Under the pieces are notes generated by a model. The model was not told where the DNA came from, searched no databases, and saw only the letters and a program-made list of their open reading frames with translations. DNA of 64,000 nucleotides, from the NCBI RefSeq assembly GCF_010365285.1, contig NZ_CP048286.1:6498001-6562000 (forward strand). Reading direction: 5' to 3'. Made by a program: the position numbers and the translations under genes. The DNA is from Paenibacillus rhizovicinus (GTDB lineage Bacteria; Bacillota; Bacilli; Paenibacillales; Paenibacillaceae). This document shows, piece by piece, positions 16,657 through 24,142 of this stretch (the stretch's first letter is position 1; every line of letters begins with the position of its first letter).

Positions 16657-18876
16657 TTAAGGATGCAGTCTTTTGCTAGTTTGTGGTATCGAGATCTTCT
16701 TTTGCTTGGGATCTGCTTGTTTCCTGGAAGCTATTTCGTTCATGACGGACTCTCCTTCGATGTCTACGTTCGGCAAAATGCGGTTCAGCCATTTCGGCAA
16801 ATACCAAGCCGACTTTCCTAGCAATGTCATGATTGCGGGGACGAGCGTCATGCGTACGACGAAGGCGTCGATGAGAACGCCAAGCATGAGCGATAAACCC
16901 ATCGCTTTGCTTGTCGGATCCGGCGAGAAAACAAAGCTGCCGAATACAAAGACCATGATCAGTCCGGCTGCGGTAACCACGCGTCCGCTATGGCCGAGTC
17001 CGTCCTTGACGGCTTGCCGCGCTTCTCCGGTATGCGTGAAGTCTTCGCGCATGCGGGAGACGAGGAAGACTTCGTAATCCATCGCGAGTCCGAACAGGAT
17101 ACCGGTCAGCAGTACGGGCAGGAAGTTGACGATCGGGCCTGCCGCCGGAATGCCCAGCAAGCCGGCGAAGTGACCGTACTGAAAGACCGACACGACGGCG
17201 CCGAGTGACGCGAGCAGCGACAGCATGAAGCCGAGAACGGCTTTTATCGGCACGAGCAACGAGCGGAATACGAGCAGCAGCAAGATGAACGCAAGCACGA
17301 TAATGATCGATCCGAAGAGCGGGAACGCTGTACTCAGGCGGTCGGAGAGGTCGATATTCAGGGCGGTGACGCCTGTAACCATCAATTGGACCGGAGAATC
17401 TTTTGCAAGCTGGTTGCCGCGTTCTCCTATTGATTTCACTAAGTCGTGCGTGAGATCGTCGTTGGGTCCGGTCATCGGCGTCACGCTGACGATGGCTATA
17501 TTGCCGGCTTCATTAACCATGGGCGGCGAAGCAGCAGCGACGTTCTGCATTTTCCCAAGGTCGCTTGCGATCTTAGCGGCAGCCTCCTGCACTTGCGCTC
17601 CGTCCGTGGATCGGATGGCGATGGCCAGGGGGCCGTTGAATCCGGGGCCGAACCCTTCGGACAGCAGATCGTAACCGCGCCGCGACGAGGATTCGGTCGA
17701 GTGCATGCTATCGTCCGGCAAGCCAAGCCTCATATTCAAGGCGGGCAGTGCAAGCGCGCTTAGCCCGAGGATGCCGACGATAAGGATCGGGATCGGGAAC
17801 CTCGCTGCGAATTGTCCCCACCGATAGGCGAAAGGCTTGCTTCTCCGGGTATGCGGCTTGCGTCTGCGAACTTTCGAACGGATGCGGCTGCCAATGAGCG
17901 ATAAAATCGCCGGAATCAAGGTGATGGCAATGAGGACCGAGATAAGAACCGTAAACGAAGCGGATAATCCCATGACGCTCAAGAATGGAATGCCCAGGAC
18001 CGCCAATGAAGCGAGGGCGATGATAACCGTTAGTCCCGCGAAGATAACGGCGCTGCCTGCCGTGGCCGTCGCCAGCGCGATTGACTCTTTGATTTCCATT
18101 CCGCCGTCCACCTGCTTGCGATGGCGGGAAATAATAAATAAGGAGTAGTCGATGCCGACGGCCAAACCTAGCATGAGCGCCAATATCGTGCCCGTTGAAT
18201 TCATGTCGAAGAAGTTGGCGCCGTAATAGACGCACATGACTCCGATGCCGACGCCGATGATGGCGGACAGAATCGGCAGGAACGCCATACGGAACGAAGC
18301 GAACGTAACTGCAAGCACCACGAAGGCGAAAACGACGCCAATGACTTCAGAAAAGCCGCCGCCGGACTCTTCGTTCATGTCAACGGAGCCTCCCAGCTCA
18401 GTCTGAATACCGGCATCACGAGTAAGCGCGATGCTGTCTATGAGATGGGTTTTGGATGCTTCAGACACGTTCTCCGCGATCGCTTGGTAGCTGACATCGG
18501 CGTATCCAATTCGCTTGTCTGCGCTTATCGCGTCGGTATCGTATGGATTCATGACGGCGGTAACGGCTTTATCCTTGCGAACTTCCTCCAGCATCTTGTT
18601 CACCGTCTGCTGCGTGCTTTCGTCCGATAGTTTCGTTCCCTCGGGTACGGAGAACACGAGTCGGACGGAACCTCCGTTCGCTTGCGGGAATTGTTCATTC
18701 AACAGGTCAAGCGCTCGCTGGGAGTCGGTTCCCGGAATGAAGAAGTTGTTGCTGACAGGACCTGCTGCCATTGTGCCCAAGCAGATTGCCGCGATGAGCA
18801 GGACGGCCCAAAGACCAATGATGAAGCGAGCCCGACGGGCGGACCAGTGACCTAGCCGATATAAATATTTTGACAT
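16657..18876 (-). CDS. MMPL family (RND-type) transporter
   Basis: A 739-aa inner-membrane transporter of the MMPL branch of the RND superfamily (YdfJ/YdgH-like). It has two homologous halves, each one helix, a large extracytoplasmic loop and five helices. The proton-relay helices carry LAVGIDYSLFIISRHR and FGLAMDYEVFLVSRMRED. Relatives export lipids, antibiotics or other hydrophobic compounds; the substrate here is unknown. The start at 18876 (MSKYLYRLG) is favoured by family resemblance; ATG at 18900 is in frame and also possible, and neither has a strong ribosome binding site. An inverted repeat sits just upstream. Confidence 0.88.
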   Translation of the reverse strand: MSKYLYRLGHWSARRARFIIGLWAVLLIAAICLGTMAAGPVSNNFFIPGTDSQRALDLLNEQFPQANGGSVRLVFSVPEGTKLSDESTQQTVNKMLEEVRKDKAVTAVMNPYDTDAISADKRIGYADVSYQAIAENVSEASKTHLIDSIALTRDAGIQTELGGSVDMNEESGGGFSEVIGVVFAFVVLAVTFASFRMAFLPILSAIIGVGIGVMCVYYGANFFDMNSTGTILALMLGLAVGIDYSLFIISRHRKQVDGGMEIKESIALATATAGSAVIFAGLTVIIALASLAVLGIPFLSVMGLSASFTVLISVLIAITLIPAILSLIGSRIRSKVRRRKPHTRRSKPFAYRWGQFAARFPIPILIVGILGLSALALPALNMRLGLPDDSMHSTESSSRRGYDLLSEGFGPGFNGPLAIAIRSTDGAQVQEAAAKIASDLGKMQNVAAASPPMVNEAGNIAIVSVTPMTGPNDDLTHDLVKSIGERGNQLAKDSPVQLMVTGVTALNIDLSDRLSTAFPLFGSIIIVLAFILLLLVFRSLLVPIKAVLGFMLSLLASLGAVVSVFQYGHFAGLLGIPAAGPIVNFLPVLLTGILFGLAMDYEVFLVSRMREDFTHTGEARQAVKDGLGHSGRVVTAAGLIMVFVFGSFVFSPDPTSKAMGLSLMLGVLIDAFVVRMTLVPAIMTLLGKSAWYLPKWLNRILPNVDIEGESVMNEIASRKQADPKQKKISIPQTSKRLHP

Positions 18877-18904
18877 GCTTGTAGCCTGCTTTCCGGGCAT
18901 ACCA

Positions 18905-18941
18905 AATAGACCACCGGATGCATAGCAGCATGTGGTCTATT
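18905..18941. repeat. Inverted repeat ahead of the MMPL gene
   Basis: AATAGACCAC (18905-18914) and GTGGTCTATT (18932-18941) are perfect 10-bp arms around 17 bases, in the gap between the acetyltransferase and the MMPL gene. No T-run follows on the minus strand, so an operator or a leader hairpin is likelier than a terminator. Confidence 0.6.
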
Positions 18942-18973
18942 CAGTTGCGTAATGTGTACGTGCTTGCTAACTA

Positions 18974-19516
18974 TTAACGTTGCGGCAGTTGTTTCTCGTA
19001 TAAGCAAAATCCGCTCGGCGACGTGCCTTTGAAGGTATAGCCAAGTCCGCTGTAGAAGGCGTTCAGTTTCGGATTGCTGGCGATGCAATCCAAGCGCATG
19101 ACGGTTTTACCCGGGAACGAAACGCCGTTCTCCGCCCAATGTACGATATCGGCGCCAAGGCCTTGTCCCGAATAATCGCGGTTGATCGCAAGCCGGTGAA
19201 GGTAAACGACGGATTCGTGACCGTCCGCGCCCCATAAGTTATGATCCCAATCGCCCGGCACTTGCATAAGAAGGACGATGCCTGCCAGCGTATTGCCGTC
19301 CCGGAACAAGAACAGCTCACCTTTCTCGATATGTCCGGCAACGTTATGATGGTCATCTCCGGCCAGCAAGGCGCTCCATTGCGTCGAGCCTTGGCTTTGC
19401 AGCCACCTTGCCGTGCCGACGAGCAAATCCATGACGGCCTGCGTATCGTGCGGTTTGGCCTGCGAGACGGAAATACGCGCATTGGCGTGATCGTTGTGCA
19501 TAATAAAATTGAGCAT
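18974..19516 (-). CDS. GNAT family N-acetyltransferase
   Basis: A 180-aa acetyl-CoA-dependent acetyltransferase. The GNAT core shows beta4/alpha3 LHRLAINRDYSGQGLGADIVHWAE (acetyl-CoA pyrophosphate loop, Q/R-x-x-G-x-G/A type) and the C-terminal NPKLNAFYSGLGYTFKG. The substrate is unknown. The frame allows a TTG at 19528, but GGAG lies only two bases before it; the ATG at 19516 has more usual spacing. The MMPL gene follows in the same direction. Confidence 0.85.
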   Translation of the reverse strand: MLNFIMHNDHANARISVSQAKPHDTQAVMDLLVGTARWLQSQGSTQWSALLAGDDHHNVAGHIEKGELFLFRDGNTLAGIVLLMQVPGDWDHNLWGADGHESVVYLHRLAINRDYSGQGLGADIVHWAENGVSFPGKTVMRLDCIASNPKLNAFYSGLGYTFKGTSPSGFCLYEKQLPQR

Positions 19517-19561
19517 GTGGTCGGTCAACTCCGTTAATGTAGGATGCTAGTTCAAGCTTCT

Positions 19562-19591
19562 ATTGTACTATCCCACCGTACGAAGGTTCAA
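19562..19591 (-). promoter_or_regulatory. Probable promoter of the acetyltransferase gene
   Basis: On the minus strand TTGAAC (19591-19586), an 18-base spacer and TACAAT (19567-19562) precede the acetyltransferase by about 45 bases. The -35 overlaps the stop of the upstream membrane-protein gene. Confidence 0.5.
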
Positions 19592-20220
19592 ACCGTAGGT
19601 TTCTTCACAAAATAATACATGCTGAGCGGCCACCAGATGACGGCGAAGATGGGGTAGATCGCCCAAATATCCGACGGCGACGTGACCGCGTTCACCATGA
19701 TGAACAGCGCGCAGGTAAGCAGCGAGGCGCACAGCGCGAAGGAAAACCACTGCCTCCGTTGGCTGAAGTAGATCGACATGGGCCACCACAGGACCGCATA
19801 AGCCGGGAAGATGATCCACGGAAACTGCGGAGCGAGAAGCAGGTTCAGCAAGCCGTAATAGATGATGATGCAGAAGCTGCCGGCGAGCGCCATCGCAAGC
19901 GTACCCGCGAAACGTCCGGCATACATGAGAATGGGCCACCAGACGACGGCGAAGCCGGCGTACAAGATCCACGGATAATCCGGTGAATTCACGATGTTCT
20001 GGTAAGCCAGATAGGCAATGATGAGTACGGTGGATGCCAAGGAGTAAGCTTTGATCCTGCCCGTGCCTGCGTAATAGAGCGCTAGCGGCCATTGCAGCAG
20101 AGCAAAAGCAGGGTGGACGAACCAAAGTTCTCCCGGCGTGGTGAGGAAATTAACGAGCATCAAGAAGAAGATGGACATGAAACTGCCTGAAACGGCAAAT
20201 GCTACGCGATGTGTTCGCAT
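19588..20220 (-). CDS. Membrane protein of four tandem 2TM repeats
   Basis: A 210-aa integral membrane protein with about eight helices. Four repeats share a core that ends each pair of helices: ELWFVHPAFALLQWPLALYY, YPWILYAGFAVVWWPILMYA, FPWIIFPAYAVLWWPMSIYF and IWAIYPIFAVIWWPLSMYYF. The upstream gene product ends in the same core (VIWFVYPTFAVAWWPLVMFY). This resembles the 2TM domain family (PF13239), here multiplied. AAGGAGG is seven bases before the ATG. It is the third gene of an operon led by PadR. No enzymatic or transport motif is recognised; a role in membrane or envelope stress sensing is only a guess. Confidence 0.8.
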   Translation of the reverse strand: MRTHRVAFAVSGSFMSIFFLMLVNFLTTPGELWFVHPAFALLQWPLALYYAGTGRIKAYSLASTVLIIAYLAYQNIVNSPDYPWILYAGFAVVWWPILMYAGRFAGTLAMALAGSFCIIIYYGLLNLLLAPQFPWIIFPAYAVLWWPMSIYFSQRRQWFSFALCASLLTCALFIMVNAVTSPSDIWAIYPIFAVIWWPLSMYYFVKKPTV

Positions 20221-20232
20221 CGGATCGCCTCC

Positions 20233-20640
20233 TTATTTCCAACCGAGCCATCTGTAGAACATGACGAGCGGCCACCAGGCGACGGCAAAGGTCGGGTAGA
20301 CGAACCAAATGACGTCCGGCGTGTAGTACACGTTAATGAACAAGAAGAGCGCGATGATCAATCCGCTGCCCCATAACGAGAAGCCGAGATGCAGGCCGAC
20401 CTGCCGTTTGCTGGAGCCCTGTTTACCTTGTTTGACGCCGAGTTCCTGTTTGATGTCCGAAATGTCGCCGAATTCGACGATGGCCTTGTTGGTGGCGTCT
20501 TCTTCGGACTTGCCGCTGCGCATGAGATCGAACACTTTCTCCTCCAGGTTTTGCGTGATCTCTTCTTGGATCGCCTGCTTCTGTTCGCTGTCCGGTATGT
20601 CCGCGAACCATTCGTCCACATGCGTTTTGATTTTTTTCAT
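20233..20640 (-). CDS. HAAS/permease-prefix domain protein with 2TM tail
   Basis: A 135-aa protein. Residues 1-70 are a soluble helical domain like the HAAS/DUF1700 or permease-prefix domain (HVDEWFADIPDSEQKQAIQEE, then GKSEEDATNKAIVEFGDISDIKQELG); residues about 85-125 are two membrane helices ending in the WWPLVMFY core shared with the next gene. PadR - HAAS pairs are common in Firmicutes. The ATG at 20640 is nine bases after GGAGGG; an ATG at 20646 overlaps the padR stop (ATGA) but is too close to the same ribosome binding site. Confidence 0.85.
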   Translation of the reverse strand: MKKIKTHVDEWFADIPDSEQKQAIQEEITQNLEEKVFDLMRSGKSEEDATNKAIVEFGDISDIKQELGVKQGKQGSSKRQVGLHLGFSLWGSGLIIALFLFINVYYTPDVIWFVYPTFAVAWWPLVMFYRWLGWK

Positions 20641-20642
20641 TG

Positions 20643-20969
20643 TCATAGTCCCTCCATGAATATATTGACAATCTCTTTGATTTCGTTCCATTCCTCGACC
20701 GTTTCCTTGAGGTAAGCCTTGCCGAGCTTCGTGATCTTGTAGTAGCGGCGTTTGCCGCCGTGCGAAATGTCGCCGAGATACGATTCGATCAGTTCCTTGC
20801 GCTCTAACCGCTGGAAAACCGCGTAAAGCGTCGCTTCTTTGATTTGAAACCTGTCGTCCGTACGGACGCTGATTTCTTTGGAAATCTCGTACCCGTAACG
20901 GTCTTCTTCATAAATCAGCCGCAAAATGATGGCGTCGAGATGGCCGCGGATTATATCGCTTCGAATCAT
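20643..20969 (-). CDS. PadR family transcriptional regulator
   Basis: A 108-aa PadR-type repressor: an N-terminal winged helix (LDAIILRLIYEEDRYGYEISKEI, then KEATLYAVFQRLERKELIESYLG, and the wing GGKRRYYKITKLGKAYL) and one C-terminal dimerisation helix. The ATG at 20969 has AGGAGG seven bases upstream; the longer frame reaches into repetitive leader sequence. It heads the operon with the HAAS-domain and 2TM-repeat membrane genes, which it probably controls together with itself. Confidence 0.92.
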   Translation of the reverse strand: MIRSDIIRGHLDAIILRLIYEEDRYGYEISKEISVRTDDRFQIKEATLYAVFQRLERKELIESYLGDISHGGKRRYYKITKLGKAYLKETVEEWNEIKEIVNIFMEGL

Positions 20970-21020
20970 GCGGGGTCCTCCTGTTCTTGTTCTTGGACTA
21001 TGCAATCGCCGGTTAGTCAT

Positions 21021-21095
21021 TGCTCTGCGTCGCAGTGCTCTATGTCACAGTGCTCTACCTCATAGTGTTCTATCTGATAGAGTTCTATCTGATGG
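21021..21095 (-). repeat. Array of five 15-bp units, each a small palindrome
   Basis: Five imperfect 15-bp units lie between the padR promoter and gene. Each holds an 11-bp palindrome about a central T (plus strand): CTGCGTCGCAG, CTATGTCACAG, CTACCTCATAG, CTATCTGATAG, CTATCTGATGG, with four-base linkers. The first and fourth are perfect although their arms differ at three of five positions. This suggests the dyad is maintained, for instance as PadR binding sites. Confidence 0.85.
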
Positions 21096-21100
21096 AGTAA

Positions 21101-21129
21101 ATGTATCACATCATTACTCTATGTGTCAA
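21101..21129 (-). promoter_or_regulatory. Probable padR operon promoter
   Basis: On the minus strand TTGACA (21129-21124), a 17-base spacer and ATACAT (21106-21101) lie immediately upstream of the palindrome array, which would be at the transcript's 5' end. Confidence 0.6.
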
Positions 21130-21158
21130 AGTAATAATTGAAAAAGGTTATGGGAAAC

Positions 21159-21188
21159 GAAAAAGCGCCCGTTCCGGGGCGCTTTTTC
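21159..21188. terminator. Terminator after the 59-aa gene
   Basis: A 12-bp perfect stem GAAAAAGCGCCC/GGGCGCTTTTTC with a six-base loop. It carries the T-run within the stem and works in either direction; it separates the 59-aa gene from the padR promoter. Confidence 0.85.
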
Positions 21189-21236
21189 TACAGCTTTGCT
21201 GTTGCAGGCTTGCTTCGTTCCTGTACGGAGCGCAAA

Positions 21237-21416
21237 TTAACGCTTCTGAATGTTCTTGCCGCCTTTCTTCGCATTCTGGCCGCCCTCGTTGGCATACGTG
21301 CCGATGTTCCGGTTGATCTGCGAATTGTTGCTTGCATGCTGATTGATCGTAATCCATTTGTTGATCGTCACATAATAGATCCTGATGTTCTTGCCTCCGT
21401 GTTTGGAACGCTTCAT
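21237..21416 (-). CDS. Small basic Asn-rich protein, 59 aa
   Basis: A 59-aa gene with a strong ribosome binding site (GGAGGGG, eight bases before the ATG) and its own terminator. The product is basic and unusually rich in Asn, Gly, Lys and Ile: it begins MKRSKHGGKNIRIYYVTINK and ends GGQNAKKGGKNIQKR, with an HGGKNI/KGGKNI motif at both ends. No signal peptide, membrane helix or Cys is present. Function unknown; a spore-associated or structural small protein is possible. CATATCAT on the minus strand upstream resembles a SigE/SigK -10, which is weak evidence. Confidence 0.65.
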   Translation of the reverse strand: MKRSKHGGKNIRIYYVTINKWITINQHASNNSQINRNIGTYANEGGQNAKKGGKNIQKR

Positions 21417-21625
21417 CCGCGAATCCCCTCCATGCTTGTTTTCGTACATGATATGCGGCCTGCGAAGGTGCGCTTATGTGGATGTCCAAGTGCCGGCGAG
21501 ATAGGTAACGGATTTGCGCGCCTTTTTTGACTCGAAACGGAGAACATCCGCATGGCGCATGGCATGGTGTGTTCAGGTTCGCCAATTGGGGTAAATAGGC
21601 TTCAAACGCGAAGGGAGCGGGAGCC

Positions 21626-22969
21626 ATGCGCCTGTCTGAACGGATTTCGTCATCCAGGCATCTTGCGATGTCCTTGCTAATTATGGCGGCAAGCCTGGAA
21701 TACGCGCTTGTCCATACGAACTATCACGGCGCGCTGACGTGCGTGAAGGCGGCCGCGGTGCTGGCGTTGGCCTGGGGATTCTATCTGGATCAGCGATTGA
21801 TCTATTCGAACTGGCAAATGAAGCTGTCCGGACAAATGCTGCTGCATGTCGCGCTGCTGATTGTTGCGCTGTTTGGATTTCAAGCATCGATCGCCTGTAT
21901 CCGAATGCTGGTGGAGGCAACGGGCGAATACGGCCCGGAACAATCCGAGCGGTTCGAGATCGGTCTGCAAATGATCGGGTATCCGCTGCTGCTCGCGCTG
22001 CTATGCGCATGCACGAACGGTTATATCCGCTGGCTGCGGCGAAATGCGAAGAACGTGACCCTGCTTCTGTATTTGTTCCTTTGGATTTGGTGCGGCGCTT
22101 TTTACTATTACATGGCGGAGCGGACGAAAGGCGATGATTTCGTTTTCTCGGAGCAGGCCAAAATCCAAACGACGCTGAAGGGCATCTCGGCGGATGACAA
22201 ATACGATGCTTATGACCGCTACCGATTAGCAGAAATTTTAAAAAAATCGCAGTACAAGCAAGACTATATCAAGCTGCCTTCGAACGAATACTTGACGCTT
22301 GCTTCGGCCGGGATCAACTGGGGCGAAATTTATGAAGACCGGTTCGTCCGGGAAGGCTATCGATATTATTCCTTCGCGGCTTCGCCTGAGCCGTATCTAC
22401 TGGATCCGAAACTGTTGGACTACGAGTCCCTGGAGGCTTGGGAGCCGTTCATGCATAAGCCGTACACGGAAGTCGAGGTGCGGTTATATAAATCGAACGA
22501 TGATGCGGCAGGCGCGAATGCGGCGCTGAAATATCTATCGCCGGACGATGCCAAGCCGGCGGGCGAATCGGGGCTCGGGAAGCCGTCGAAGACGGTAAAG
22601 CTGTATTTTGCCGAGCGGGAGTACGAGCCGTTCATGCAGGTGTTCAAGAACGACCAGGAAGACAAGCATCTCAGCCGTTTGATCGCGGCTTCCCATACGC
22701 TGCTGGATAGCGACTTTCTCGAGCTGTACATCGGCATCAACGGATACGTGAACTACCATGTCGAAGACTTCTGGTATTTCAGCGCCATTACGATCACGAC
22801 GCTCGGCTTCGGCGATATTACGCCGAACTCGACACCCGTTAGGAGAGTGGTCATGTTCGAGACGCTGTTCGGGGTGCTGCTGCTGGGATTTTATATGTCC
22901 AAGGTTGGCCTGAACAGACAGCGGCGGGAACAAGCAGGAACGAACAGCGCAGAAGAGTCGATTCGATAA
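21626..22969 (+). CDS. Potassium-channel-like membrane protein with large insertion
   Basis: A 447-aa membrane protein. The C-terminus has a pore helix and K+ selectivity filter ITTLGFGDITP (residues 390-400) followed by an inner helix (404-427), as in Ion_trans_2 channels. About five hydrophobic helices lie in residues 11-163. The last (144-163) and the pore helix are separated by some 215 mostly polar residues (165-380), where an ordinary two-helix channel has only a few. That insertion matches nothing I recognise. GGGAGC precedes the ATG. It is likely a homotetrameric K+ channel with a large extracytoplasmic domain. Confidence 0.78.
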   Translation: MRLSERISSSRHLAMSLLIMAASLEYALVHTNYHGALTCVKAAAVLALAWGFYLDQRLIYSNWQMKLSGQMLLHVALLIVALFGFQASIACIRMLVEATGEYGPEQSERFEIGLQMIGYPLLLALLCACTNGYIRWLRRNAKNVTLLLYLFLWIWCGAFYYYMAERTKGDDFVFSEQAKIQTTLKGISADDKYDAYDRYRLAEILKKSQYKQDYIKLPSNEYLTLASAGINWGEIYEDRFVREGYRYYSFAASPEPYLLDPKLLDYESLEAWEPFMHKPYTEVEVRLYKSNDDAAGANAALKYLSPDDAKPAGESGLGKPSKTVKLYFAEREYEPFMQVFKNDQEDKHLSRLIAASHTLLDSDFLELYIGINGYVNYHVEDFWYFSAITITTLGFGDITPNSTPVRRVVMFETLFGVLLLGFYMSKVGLNRQRREQAGTNSAEESIR

Positions 22970-23076
22970 TCGGAGGCCGAGCGCCCATGCGTCTTTCGAT
23001 TCTTTAAGGCACCGTTACTCGCTCGTACAGCGCGACAACGTCGGAAAAGCGTTCAATTCTCGGATAGAACAGCCTA

Positions 23077-23106
23077 TTGACTTCTATTTCGTGAATCGGC
23101 TATGAT
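23077..23106 (+). promoter_or_regulatory. Promoter of the 23.17 kb gene
   Basis: TTGACT (23077-23082), an 18-base spacer and TATGAT (23101-23106) lie about 65 bases before the gene, followed by AT-rich repeats of AGTAAAT. Confidence 0.6.
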
Positions 23107-23172
23107 CAATTATAGATTTAGTAAATAAGTAAATTAGTAAATTAGATAATGGATCAAGAATGGAGCATACTG

Positions 23173-23652
23173 ATGAAAATTCCTACGACGTTAAAACATA
23201 AACCGGTTATCGTAGCCGAGAATTACGAGCAGATCGACGGCAGATACGTCGGGAACTCCGATGCGAAAGGCCTTTCCCTAGGCCTCGCGCAGTGGAATGA
23301 CCGCGGCAAGCTCGATATTTCAGCTAAGGTATGGCGCTACACGGGCGAGAAATGGTCCAGGCAGTCCGAGGAATTGCCGCTTCACCGCGTGCTGGATTTG
23401 GCGATTCTGGTGAGCAGGGGACTAATGCATTTTCAGGATGCGTACCGCTACAAGGATCTGTACGATCCGGAACAACCGGTCATCGATCGGATCGGTTTGC
23501 AGGGAGACGCGATGACGATTGCCGTATGCACGGAGAACGAGAAGATCAACGAAGATATGAAGCTGTTCAACCAAGCGCTCAGCGATGACGGCGAGATGAT
23601 CGGCGAACGGCTGCGGACGCTGTCCAGGATGCTGAAGGAGCTCGGCTATTAA
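23173..23652 (+). CDS. Hypothetical protein, DUF6530-like
   Basis: A 159-aa soluble protein beginning MKIPTTLKHKPVIVAENYEQ. It contains a conserved-looking core (GLSLGLAQWNDRGKLDISAKVWRYTGEKWSRQSEELPLHR) and a C-terminal helix (ERLRTLSRMLKELGY). It resembles proteins annotated as DUF6530, from memory and not checked. The ATG at 23173 has GGAG eight bases upstream, better than the in-frame ATG at 23149. No catalytic motif is obvious. A GIY-YIG-like gene follows after 34 bases and may be cotranscribed. Confidence 0.75.
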   Translation: MKIPTTLKHKPVIVAENYEQIDGRYVGNSDAKGLSLGLAQWNDRGKLDISAKVWRYTGEKWSRQSEELPLHRVLDLAILVSRGLMHFQDAYRYKDLYDPEQPVIDRIGLQGDAMTIAVCTENEKINEDMKLFNQALSDDGEMIGERLRTLSRMLKELGY

Positions 23653-23686
23653 GGAATAGGCAAGAATGAAAGGAGCATTAAACGGA

Positions 23687-24079
23687 ATGACGCTCGATAA
23701 ACAGAAGAAGAAGGAAATCGCTTCCGCGTACAAGACTTCGTTTCGCCCGATGGGCGTGTATCAGATTCGCAATACGGTAAACGGCAAGCTCTACGTGGAC
23801 GGGACGATGGATCTCGAAGGCGCACGCAACCGTTTCGATTTCTTCAAACAGACGAACATGAATACGATGTCCGAGCTCAGGCAGGATTGGGCGGCCTTCG
23901 GCGGCGATGCGTTCGTCTTCGAAGAACTCGATCAAATCAAGCCTCGCGAAGAAACGTTGAACGATCCGTCCGAGCTGGCTTCGTACAAGGAAGAGGTTCA
24001 GGCCTTGCTGGAGCTGTGGCTGGAGAAGCTTCAGCCTTACGATGAGCAGGGTTATAATAAGCGCAAACGCAAGCTGTAA
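23687..24079 (+). CDS. GIY-YIG nuclease family protein, degenerate
   Basis: A 130-aa protein related to small GIY-YIG proteins of Bacilli. The fold signature is GVYQIRNTVNGKLYVDGTMDLEGARNRF, with the C-terminal WLEKLQPYDEQGYNKR typical of the group. The usual catalytic sequence (Y-IG with following S/T) reads LYVDGT here, so nuclease activity is doubtful. AAAGGAG lies eleven bases before the ATG at 23687; an upstream in-frame ATG at 23666 is less well placed. Function unknown. Confidence 0.75.
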   Translation: MTLDKQKKKEIASAYKTSFRPMGVYQIRNTVNGKLYVDGTMDLEGARNRFDFFKQTNMNTMSELRQDWAAFGGDAFVFEELDQIKPREETLNDPSELASYKEEVQALLELWLEKLQPYDEQGYNKRKRKL

Positions 24080-24142
24080 ACAAACGGTAAGCAGCAGCAG
24101 ACCAGAATGGCGATAATCCGGTTAATGGGGAGCGGGATCGAT

